Assembly: GCA_017983495.1 (NCBI GenBank)
Contig: JAGOBH010000001.1
Span: forward strand, 1-64,000
Reading direction: 5' to 3'
DNA: 64,000 nucleotides
DNA from: Pyrinomonadaceae bacterium
GTDB taxonomy: Bacteria > Acidobacteriota > Blastocatellia > Pyrinomonadales > Pyrinomonadaceae
The translations under genes were made by a program, and so were the position numbers. This document shows positions 1 through 7,347 of the stretch, in pieces; position 1 is the stretch's first letter, and each line of letters begins with the position of its first letter. The notes beneath the pieces are model-generated. The model saw only the letters and a list, made by a program, of their open reading frames with translations. It made no database searches and had not been told where the DNA came from.

Positions 1-860
1 GCAAGTGCGTGGGCTCGCAGACGATGGCCGATATGGACGGTGATATGTGGTCCGATCTGTCGATCTTCAGGCCGGTCGGAGCAAACGGTTCCGAGTGGTG
101 GTGGCTGAAGAGCACTGGCGGTAATGGTGCCGTGCAGTTTGGCGTGGCGACAGACACGATCATGAGTTCCGACTTTACGGGTGACGGCAGGACTGATGTG
201 GCGTTCTGGCGGCCTTCAACGGGCCAGTGGTACATCCTGCGCAGCGAGGACTATTCGTTCTATGCGTTCCCGTTCGGATCGACCGGTGACATTCCCGTCG
301 CTGCCGATTTCGACGGCGACGGCAAGGCCGACCCGACCGTCTACAGGCCTTCGACGACGACCTGGTACATCAACAAGAGTACCGGCGGAGCCGGAATAGC
401 GGTCTTCGGTGCGGCGGGCGACAAGCCTGTTCCCGAGGACTACGACGGTGACGGCAAGGCCGACATCGCGGTGTTCCGCCCCAACGGTACGGGCGGTGCC
501 GAATGGTGGATCACACTGAGTTCGGGCGGTGTCTTTGCCACGCAGTTCGGGCAACCGACCGATAAGGCAGTGCCGGCCGATTACACCGGCGACGGCAAAG
601 CGGACATCGCGTTCTGGACACCTTCGAACGGCTATTGGTACATCCTTCGCAGCGACGATTACTCTTACTACGCGTTCCCGTTCGGCGGCTCGGGCGACCT
701 GCCGGTTCCGGCTGATTACGACGGTGATTCCAAGGCCGACCCCGGCGTATACCGTCCATCGAACTCGAACTGGTACCTCAACCGCTCGACCGCCGGCATC
801 CTCATCCAGCAGTTCGGCCAAACAGGCGACGTGCCCGTGCCAAATGCGTTTGTGCGGTAA
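1..860 (+). CDS. FG-GAP/VCBS repeat protein, C-terminal part (5' truncated by window)
   Basis: The reading frame is open to the left edge, so the GTG at 9 is probably internal and the N-terminal domain lies outside the window. What is visible is a beta-propeller made of about six or seven repeats, each with a DxDGDGK or DYTGDGK calcium-binding loop followed by an AVFRPS...WY(I/L)xRS strand pair. This is the integrin-alpha/FG-GAP (VCBS) fold, usually found in secreted or surface proteins. The last residues, VPVPNAFVR, are identical to the end of the protein at 3904-7335 and similar to that at 30938-33634, so this is a shared C-terminal module. The specific role cannot be read from this part. 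Confidence 0.85.
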   Translation, partial: KCVGSQTMADMDGDMWSDLSIFRPVGANGSEWWWLKSTGGNGAVQFGVATDTIMSSDFTGDGRTDVAFWRPSTGQWYILRSEDYSFYAFPFGSTGDIPVAADFDGDGKADPTVYRPSTTTWYINKSTGGAGIAVFGAAGDKPVPEDYDGDGKADIAVFRPNGTGGAEWWITLSSGGVFATQFGQPTDKAVPADYTGDGKADIAFWTPSNGYWYILRSDDYSYYAFPFGGSGDLPVPADYDGDSKADPGVYRPSNSNWYLNRSTAGILIQQFGQTGDVPVPNAFVR

Positions 861-870
861 GCCGTGGTTC

Positions 871-937
871 ACAGGCGAGGTGTCGGGTTTGTTACCGATA
901 TCTCGCCTGTCCCATTTTTTCGGCAAAATGGGACAGG
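871..937 (+). terminator. Overlapping hairpins after the FG-GAP gene, candidate terminator
   Basis: Two mutually exclusive stems start 10 bases after the stop codon. One pairs acaggcgag (871-879) with ctcgcctgt (902-910) and is followed by six T at 914-919. The other is a perfect 13-bp stem, 906-918 with 925-937, closed by a TTCGGC loop. The first has the form of a rho-independent terminator. The second is stronger but lacks a T tract. Confidence 0.5.
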
Positions 938-1064
938 GTAAACCATTGTAGCTATTCGACTTAACCCCGATTTTGTCCCATTTGCTCGCGCGAGAACGCG
1001 GAAAAATGTCGCGATCGGTGTAAATGCTGTAAATACAAGGCTTTGATCGGTGATCGTCGTTCAT

Positions 1065-1127
1065 TCGTCGCTCGTCGCTCGTCGCTCGTCGCTCGTACCT
1101 CGTAGCTCGTGGTTCGTGGTTCGTCGT
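1065..1127. repeat. Heptamer tandem repeat (tcgtcgc)
   Basis: Nine consecutive 7-base units: the first four are exact tcgtcgc, the others drift (tcgtacc, tcgtagc, tcgtggt, tcgtggt, tcgtcgt). It lies in the gene-free stretch 938-1553, and no supported reading frame uses it. Confidence 0.85.
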
Positions 1128-1190
1128 TTGTGAATCCTTTTTCACATTTCCACTCTTCCCCTTTTTCACTCTTTCCCTTTTCCACTTTTC

Positions 1191-1270
1191 CACTCTTTCA
1201 CTTTTCCACTCTTTCACTTTTCCACTCTTTCACTTTTCCACTCTTTCACTTTTTCACTTTTTCACTTTTA
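1191..1270. repeat. 16-mer pyrimidine-rich tandem repeat
   Basis: Units of cactctttcacttttc run head to tail at 1191, 1207, 1223 and 1239 (the last with one change), then decay into cactttttcacttt. From about 1140 the strand is almost purely C/T with scattered A. Likely a slippage-prone, variable-length locus. No gene is supported here. Confidence 0.85.
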
Positions 1271-1371
1271 CTCACCCCTCGCAGCTCATCCATAAACGGA
1301 ATATTGTCGCACAGATGGCACGCATATATCAAGAATTAATTCGAAGCGGTGGCGAGTGTCAGAACGGTCGT

Positions 1372-1549
1372 GCGTGCGAAGCACGCATAATAACTTTAGC
1401 TACAGGTGAAGCGGTAGCGTAACCCGTAGAATACGAATTCGCGTTTTGTTCCTAGCGTGCGGAGCACGCAGCATAACTTTAGCTACGGGTGAAGCGGAAG
1501 CGTAACCTGTAGAACGCGAACCAAACAAACATCAGCGTGTGTAACACGC
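1372..1549. repeat. REP-like hairpins and spacer repeats, left side of the RAYT-like gene
   Basis: Three short palindromes with 6-bp arms and 3-base loops: gcgtgc-gaa-gcacgc (1372-1386), gcgtgc-gga-gcacgc (1455-1469), gcgtgt-gta-acacgc (1535-1549). The first two are each followed by a ~40-bp element starting at aactttagctac and ending at gtagaa, itself a weak stem (ctac[a/g]ggt with acc[c/t]gtag). This is the layout of REP/BIME arrays next to a REP-associated transposase. Confidence 0.75.
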
Positions 1550-1553
1550 GGCA

Positions 1554-1988
1554 TCAATCCCACAGATATTGACGGTCGAATTCAACCTCGTGCTTTACGA
1601 GCAATGCCAGATACTCATCTTCAAAAGATTGTTTAGCGTGATGACTTTTCTGATCTTTGATATAGGCACGTACCTTTTCAGCTACGGACGAACTGACGGT
1701 GAATGCGCCGTAACGACGCTGCCACGCAAAATTCCGATCATGTTGTTTTGCCCATTTCGAGGAACTTGCCTTTAGCTCGCGCATGAACGAGGGAAAATCG
1801 CACGGCACGAGTAATATCAGCAGATGCACATGATCCTGCATCCCATTGATCTCTATCGGGATCCCTTTCCAGCCTTTCACAATGCCGCCGAGATATCTGT
1901 GCAGCTCGCTTTCCCACGCCGCACCGATCAAAGGCTGGCCGCCCTTTGTCCTGAAAACTACGTGGTATAGGAATCGAGTATGTGACAT
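1554..1988 (-). CDS. IS200-like / REP-associated tyrosine transposase (Y1, RAYT-like)
   Basis: A 144-residue single-domain protein of the Y1 HUH transposase family (TnpA of IS200/IS605 and the domesticated RAYT branch). The HUH metal motif is seen as DHVHLLI near residue 52. The single catalytic tyrosine is expected in VRAYIKDQKSHH near residue 108, which matches the family's Y-I-x-x-Q-x-x-H-H pattern. ATG start with a strong aaggaga ribosome site. The enzyme would cut and rejoin single-stranded DNA at hairpins. No TnpB is present. It is flanked on both sides by 3-base-loop hairpins in opposite orientations, which favours a RAYT that handles its own REPs over a simple IS. All key residues are present, so it may be active. 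Confidence 0.85.
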   Translation of the reverse strand: MSHTRFLYHVVFRTKGGQPLIGAAWESELHRYLGGIVKGWKGIPIEINGMQDHVHLLILLVPCDFPSFMRELKASSSKWAKQHDRNFAWQRRYGAFTVSSSVAEKVRAYIKDQKSHHAKQSFEDEYLALLVKHEVEFDRQYLWD

Positions 1989-2040
1989 GTTTTGTTCTCC
2001 TTCTTGCGTCTTGTCTTCTCGCGTGCGAATGCTCCCGAAA

Positions 2041-2237
2041 AACTTTAGCTACGGGTGAAGCGGAAGCGTAACCTGTAGAATGAACGCCCCGCAATGTTCA
2101 GCGCGTGTTACACGGGAAACGTCAACCTCGCCGATATGTGCCGCGTGTTTCACACGCTTGTTTGTTTTCGCTCGGTCATCTACACATTCCGCTTCGCTGC
2201 ATGTGTAGCTAAAGTTGTTTGATGTGCTCCGCACATC
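2041..2237. repeat. REP-like hairpins, right side of the RAYT-like gene
   Basis: One more aactttagctac...gtagaa element (2041-2080) in the same sense as on the left, an inverted relative (2171-2215, ending in gtgtagctaaag), and hairpins gcgtgt-ttc-acacgc (2143-2157) and gatgtgc-tcc-gcacatc (2221-2237). The loops ttc and tcc are the reverse complements of gaa and gga on the left side, so the hairpin sets point in opposite directions around the transposase. Confidence 0.7.
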
Positions 2238-2483
2238 GACGGAAACACCGAAATCGGAGCGTAACTTGTAGAATTGTCGCCCGGCAAATCAGTGTCCGGC
2301 ATTAGCTAACTTAGCGCAGAGTTTTAATAGTCGCCGCCGCTCGCGACAAGAGCCGACGCCGGCAGCTTCGTATGTTTATAGGATGCGATGATCGGAAACC
2401 GCGTCTTTGATTCCGATCCGTGTTTATCTTTGTTCATCGGTGGTTAATTTCTCTGAGGGTTCACAAACAGCCCCGCCGGGAAC

Positions 2484-2784
2484 GCAGGCTACCTCGCCTG
2501 CAAGCGTCTTAGTTTTGCAAGCCGCGTTGACGCGGCTTTCCCGCAGGGCAGATAGCCACGCTACTTTAGGGCGTGGTCAGTATGGGAAATGATTCGAGAA
2601 GGGCGGTTCACCGTCCTTGGTTCAGAGTTGCGGCTTTAGCCGCGAGGTCCTTCACGCCTTAAGGCGTAACTCTGAACGGTAAGCCCGTTGAAACGGGCTG
2701 TCGATCGCCGGGGAATCTAAACCACGCCGTAAACGAGCGTGGCTATTTGCCGCGAGGACGCGGAAAGACGGCTGAAGCCGCCTG
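2484..2784. repeat. Array of short hairpins in a gene-free stretch
   Basis: Between 2238 and 3000 no gene is supported. The stretch is a chain of palindromes: gcaggc/gcctgc (2484-2501), aagccgcg-ttga-cgcggctt (2519-2538), ccacgc/gcgtgg (2556-2576), an outer gttcagagtt/aactctgaac stem (2620-2677) holding two inner palindromes, agcccgtt/aacgggct (2682-2699), and a 64-bp unit at 2721-2784. These resemble intergenic mosaic repeats. Confidence 0.7.
2721..2784. repeat. 64-bp interspersed repeat, copy 1
   Basis: Matches 3719-3782 in direct orientation over the same 64-bp length, about 54 of 64 positions by eye. It contains three small stems; the last, cggctgaagccg, and the following cctg are identical in both copies. 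The copies bracket the hypothetical membrane protein gene at 3001-3579. Confidence 0.75.
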
Positions 2785-3000
2785 CGTTCCAGTCAAAAAC
2801 GCCCGATCTGGCCGTGGATCAGATTCTCGACTGTCAGCTCTCAAATCCCAATTCAGACCCGCCGCTGCGTTCACAAATGGCGATCCAAGACCTTTGGTTT
2901 AAGAACAACGAATTTCCATTGGGCAGATCACGAACTAGAAACCAAAAATGCCGAAGCGACTTCGATCTTTATAAGTGCTTTGTGCTGGACGATTGCGAGG

Positions 3001-3579
3001 TCACCGCACCCTGTGACCTAATGGAAACAATGGCATATGATCCATTTGTCTGCGCAGTCCGGCGGCGGTTTGTGTCATGATAAACTCGCCGGAATCGTTG
3101 GAAACCCAGACCGAATCTGGTTCAACGGCATTCAAGCGAACTGCGTCTCCTGGGGCTATCGGAGTTTTGAGACTAACAACAAACTCATTATTCAAAATTT
3201 CAATTTCGTATCGACTTGGCGGACTGAGTGAAAGTTGAATTTCGTCCGACGACGACGGTAACCTAGATGTCTCCTCGAGTCCAGTTTCCGGATCCTTGTA
3301 ACGCTGGTACCGCAGAATCGCCGTTACATCTCTTGCCGGCAATGATCCCGTATTACGAATTTCAAGTTCCCACGCTGGAATCGGCACACCAACCGGTTTG
3401 CCATTATTGCTCATCATGGTAGTTTTCATGAACGAGCTTGACGCTACCTTCAATTGAGCTCTGTTACGAAAAGCTTGAACTTGCGGATCGAGTATGAAAT
3501 AGGTCAATATCGGTCCGGCTATTGCGGCAATTATCGCAATTATGCTGATCGCCAAACTCCACTTCTCATAATAACTCAT
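3001..3579 (-). CDS. Hypothetical single-pass membrane protein
   Basis: Not a family I recognise. The 192-residue product starts with MSYYEKWSLAISIIAIIAAI, giving one N-terminal membrane helix (about residues 8-30). A roughly 160-residue soluble part follows, predicted outside the membrane and containing beta-strand-rich segments such as WELEIRNTGSLPARDVTAIL, reminiscent of an Ig-like fold. The ATG at 3579 is chosen because ggtaagg lies 8 bases upstream. An ATG at 3606 and a GTG at 3630 in the same frame would add 9 or 17 residues. The gene stands alone between two copies of a 64-bp repeat, so it may be a recent insertion. Confidence 0.6.
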   Translation of the reverse strand: MSYYEKWSLAISIIAIIAAIAGPILTYFILDPQVQAFRNRAQLKVASSSFMKTTMMSNNGKPVGVPIPAWELEIRNTGSLPARDVTAILRYQRYKDPETGLEETSRLPSSSDEIQLSLSPPSRYEIEILNNEFVVSLKTPIAPGDAVRLNAVEPDSVWVSNDSGEFIMTQTAAGLRRQMDHMPLFPLGHRVR

Positions 3580-3718
3580 CGTTCTAGCCTTACCGTTTTT
3601 TCGCATAAGCACGAGTATACCTGTATACACATTGTTTCAAAAAATAAGGTTCAGTCGTTCAGGAAAGATAGCAATTGACCCACCGAAGGATTGACTTTAC
3701 GATCATTTGGATAACCTA

Positions 3719-3782
3719 ACCACGCCCTATTGGAGCATGCCTATTTGCCGATTGGGCGCGGAAAGACGGCTGAAGCCGCCTG
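3719..3782. repeat. 64-bp interspersed repeat, copy 2
   Basis: Second copy of the unit at 2721-2784, same orientation. The identical blocks are accacgcc at the left, tatttgccg in the middle and gcggaaagacggctgaagcc at the right. The differences cluster inside the first two stems, partly as paired changes that alter the arms. Confidence 0.75.
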
Positions 3783-3903
3783 AATTATCCATTAATGCTC
3801 GCCTCTCAATTTTGCCAACACTCAGCCCCACGAACAAAAGTCCTTGAAAAAAGATCCTGACAGGCGTATGCTAGCGGCAAATTAGGTGTTTCTCTCAGAT
3901 CCC

Positions 3904-6900
3904 ATGAAAAATATTAGTCTTTCGCGTTGCGTACCTTCTTTTCAACATTTCAATTTTCGGTCGATCATTACAGGCTCGGCTTTTTTGGCACTGGTGATAT
4001 TCACGCTGTTCCAAAACGGTGATCGAGTCGTACTTGCGGACACTAGTATTGGTAATGTCCCGGTCGGCAACCAGCCGGTGGCAGTTGCGGTCAATCCGGT
4101 GACGAATAAGATCTATGTCGCTAATGCGAATGTCAGCAACGTCGGCTCGGTAACTGTGATTGATGGTATAAACAACTCGACCTCAACCGTCTTGACCGGA
4201 GCATATCCCGCTTCCTTGGCCGTGAATCCGGTGACTAATAAGATCTACGTAGCTAGCAAGAACACTTCAAACGTGACCGTAATTGACGGAACAGATAATT
4301 CGACGACCACCATAACGGCCGGTGCAACTCCGTTTGCCGTTGCGGCCAATCCGGTAACTAACAAGATCTACATTGCTAATCAGGGCAGTTCCAACGTAAC
4401 AGTCATTGACGGTTCGAACAATTCGACTGTAACCGTTCAAGTTGGCTCTTTACCCAGTTCCGTTGCGGTTAATCCGGTAACGAACAAGATATATGTCGCT
4501 AATAACATCAGCGGAACTGTTACTGTAATTGACGGTACGGATAACTCGACGTCCACGGTGCCGGTCGGTACAAATCCATACGGCATCGCGTTAAATCCGG
4601 TAACGAATAAGGTCTACGTCGCTAATACTGGAAGTAACAATGTAACGATAATTGACGGTTCAAACAGTGCCACGACGACGGTGCCGGGTGGATCGTCGCC
4701 TGGGGCCGTGGCAATCAATCCAGTGACAAACAAAGTCTACGTCGTTAGTGTGAATACCACGAACCTAACCGTGATTGACGGCACCAACAACTCGACATCA
4801 TCAATCTCAGTAGCTGCCCGGACAACGGTCGCAGTCAATCCACAGACAAATAAGATTTATGTTCGCACTAGTACGAATATGGTCACAGTAATCGACGGAG
4901 CGAATAACTCGTCGACCGCACTAACAGTCGGCACCACTCCCGAAGCATTGGCCGTTAATCCGTTGACGAATAAGGTCTATGTTGCTAATCAGGATAGCGA
5001 CAACGTTACGGTGATCGATGGCTCGTACAACACGACGGTCACGATTTCGGGCATTTCTCAGCTATTCTATAAACGTTCGGTGGCGGTCAATCCAGTTACA
5101 AATAAGATTTACGCGGCAGAATTGTTTAATTCGCGTGTGACGGTAATCGACGGCTTGACCAACCAAACGTCTAGTATCGCAACATCGGCTGGGCCAATTG
5201 CTGTCGCGGTAAATCCAATTACGAACAGGACCTATGTCTTAAGCTGTACTCCGTCTTGTGACGGCACTGGGATGGGAGCGGTTACTGTGATCGACGGGAG
5301 TAATAACTCAACGTCAACTGTTCTAGCCGGTTCGGGTTCAAACGATATTGCCGTAAATCCCGTAACTAATAAGATATATGTCGCAAACTGCGGACCTGCG
5401 TGCGGAGGAAGCAGCACTCCGGGGAGCGGTGGCGATACTGTGACCGTCATAGATGGGGCCACTCACACAACTGAACGCATTCCTGTCGGTATTTATCCAG
5501 TCGCTCTTGCGGTGAACACAGTAACAAATAGGATCTATGTGGCGAACTCGAATGTCTCGGGAAACCCGAATGGGACGGTAACTGTAATAGACGGAGCTAC
5601 GAATGCGGCTACCACTATTCCAGCAGGTTCATTTCCTATTGCGATTGCTCTCAATCCGGTGACGAATAAGGTCTATGTTGCTAATCGAGATGGTGACGAC
5701 GTGACTGTGATCGACGGAACCAACAACTCGACAGCGACGGTTACAGTTGCCGATCAGCCCTCTGATGTTGCCGTCAATCCTGTAACGAATAAAATCTATG
5801 TAGCGAACCCGGCGAGTAATCTCGTGACAGTAATTGATGGAACGAGTCTTTCGAAAAGAAATATTTCTTCATCAGGTGGGCCGATAGCCGTTACTGTCAA
5901 TCCGGCGACCAACAAGATTTATGTTGCCGGGGGTACAAGTTTAGCAGTGTTTGATGGCACTAACGATTCGAGGATTTTTGTTCCGATTGCTTCAGGGTCG
6001 CAATCGGTTGCTATCAACTCTGCGACGAATAAGGTATATGTTGGCCATGATAGCAGTAGTAGTTTCACAGTAGTTACGCCAGCTCCTTCTAATTCGATTC
6101 CGCTGAATACGTCGGTGGCACCGCTTTTGAACAATACGACTTTTAGTTCAACCCCAACATTCCCGTTATCGGCAACATCGACGTATACGCCGACAGCACC
6201 ACCACCACGAAATATCTATTTCCAGATGGATACAACAAATGGTCAGTGGACGCGGGCAGCGAATACAGGTAGTACGGCAACGACTTTGACGGCAACGGCC
6301 ACGACCGCAGCACTTCAGCCGGGGATTCACACGATCTATTTTTTCGCCACAGACGGTACGGATGCGACGTCGATCAACCCGCTGGTGGGCGATTTATCGG
6401 ACGGCAAGGGCAAGGCCAAAGTTGAGGGCATTGCTCCTGAGTCTTCGCCGGTTACTGGCGGCATCAACGCATATCTTTTTCTCGTAAGGCCACCGGCTAC
6501 GCCGTTTGATTTTGACGGTGACAGGAAAACCGATCTTTCGATATATCGTCCGACAACGGGTGATTGGTGGTATCTGCGAAGTTCGGATGGTGGCAACCGG
6601 GCGTTTAATTTCGGGGGCATTGCCGACAGCCTGACGCCGGCTGATTTTACTGGAGACGGCAAAACCGACATCGCGTATTTTCTTCCTGCAAACGGAAGCT
6701 GGTTTGTACTGCGGAGCGAGAATTTTACGTACTATGCGTTTCCATTTGGCTCCAGCGGCGACGTTCCGGTTCCGGGGGATTATGATGGGGACGGGAAAGC
6801 GGATGCGGCGGTGTTTAGGGAGAGTTCGTTGACTTGGTTTATTTCGAAGTCTTCGGGCGGGACGGATATTGTTGGGTTTGGGGCGGCTGGAGACAAGCCT

Positions 6901-7335
6901 GTGAATGCTGACTATGACGGCGACGGCAAGGCCGACGTTGCGATATTCAGGCCGAACGGTGCAAACGGTGCCGAGTGGTGGATCAGACGCAGTTCGAACG
7001 GGACGGTATTTGCCACACAATTTGGCAACGCGACCGACAAGGCTGTGCCGGGAGACTACACTGGCGACGGCAAGGCGGATATTGCGTTCTGGACGCCGTC
7101 GAGCGGGAACTGGTTTGTGCTGAGGAGCGAGGATTATTCGTACTTCGGGTTCCCGTTCGGATCATCGACCGACATTCCGACCCCCGGCGACTACGACGGC
7201 GACGGCAAGATGGACGCGGCCGTATTCCGCCCGTCGAACTCGACCTGGTACGCCCAACGCTCGACAGCCGGTGTGCTGATCCAGCAGTTCGGAGCTACGG
7301 GGGACGTACCCGTGCCGAATGCGTTTGTTCGGTGA
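3904..7335 (+). CDS. Secreted YVTN beta-propeller protein with C-terminal FG-GAP propeller
   Basis: 1143 residues. A signal peptide or anchor (hydrophobic stretch about residues 25-42) is followed by some 15 repeats of about 43 residues. Each carries AVNPVTNKIYVAN...NVTVIDG, the YVTN/YNCE-type propeller signature. Fifteen repeats exceed one 7-blade ring, so two rings or one large ring are possible. A linker (about 720-870) leads to six DxDGDGK FG-GAP repeats ending in VPVPNAFVR, the module also seen at 1-860. The ATG at 3904 is preferred over the GTG at 3886 because it begins directly with a lysine-containing signal sequence. Such proteins act in adhesion or cell-surface structures in other bacteria; the ligand here is unknown. 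It converges on the receptor gene with only 12 bases between stop codons. Confidence 0.85.
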   Translation: MKNISLSRCVPSFQHFNFRSIITGSAFLALVIFTLFQNGDRVVLADTSIGNVPVGNQPVAVAVNPVTNKIYVANANVSNVGSVTVIDGINNSTSTVLTGAYPASLAVNPVTNKIYVASKNTSNVTVIDGTDNSTTTITAGATPFAVAANPVTNKIYIANQGSSNVTVIDGSNNSTVTVQVGSLPSSVAVNPVTNKIYVANNISGTVTVIDGTDNSTSTVPVGTNPYGIALNPVTNKVYVANTGSNNVTIIDGSNSATTTVPGGSSPGAVAINPVTNKVYVVSVNTTNLTVIDGTNNSTSSISVAARTTVAVNPQTNKIYVRTSTNMVTVIDGANNSSTALTVGTTPEALAVNPLTNKVYVANQDSDNVTVIDGSYNTTVTISGISQLFYKRSVAVNPVTNKIYAAELFNSRVTVIDGLTNQTSSIATSAGPIAVAVNPITNRTYVLSCTPSCDGTGMGAVTVIDGSNNSTSTVLAGSGSNDIAVNPVTNKIYVANCGPACGGSSTPGSGGDTVTVIDGATHTTERIPVGIYPVALAVNTVTNRIYVANSNVSGNPNGTVTVIDGATNAATTIPAGSFPIAIALNPVTNKVYVANRDGDDVTVIDGTNNSTATVTVADQPSDVAVNPVTNKIYVANPASNLVTVIDGTSLSKRNISSSGGPIAVTVNPATNKIYVAGGTSLAVFDGTNDSRIFVPIASGSQSVAINSATNKVYVGHDSSSSFTVVTPAPSNSIPLNTSVAPLLNNTTFSSTPTFPLSATSTYTPTAPPPRNIYFQMDTTNGQWTRAANTGSTATTLTATATTAALQPGIHTIYFFATDGTDATSINPLVGDLSDGKGKAKVEGIAPESSPVTGGINAYLFLVRPPATPFDFDGDRKTDLSIYRPTTGDWWYLRSSDGGNRAFNFGGIADSLTPADFTGDGKTDIAYFLPANGSWFVLRSENFTYYAFPFGSSGDVPVPGDYDGDGKADAAVFRESSLTWFISKSSGGTDIVGFGAAGDKPVNADYDGDGKADVAIFRPNGANGAEWWIRRSSNGTVFATQFGNATDKAVPGDYTGDGKADIAFWTPSSGNWFVLRSEDYSYFGFPFGSSTDIPTPGDYDGDGKMDAAVFRPSNSTWYAQRSTAGVLIQQFGATGDVPVPNAFVR

Positions 7336-7347
7336 TAGTGAGCGGTT

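Noticed and set aside
216..1217. Long minus-strand frame over the first gene and satellites
   Set aside because: It is the mirror of the FG-GAP repeats (arginine-rich, repetitive) and runs through non-coding satellite DNA.
2739..3080. 113-residue plus-strand frame
   Set aside because: Begins in the 64-bp repeat, overlaps the opposite gene's end, and has no ribosome site or domain.
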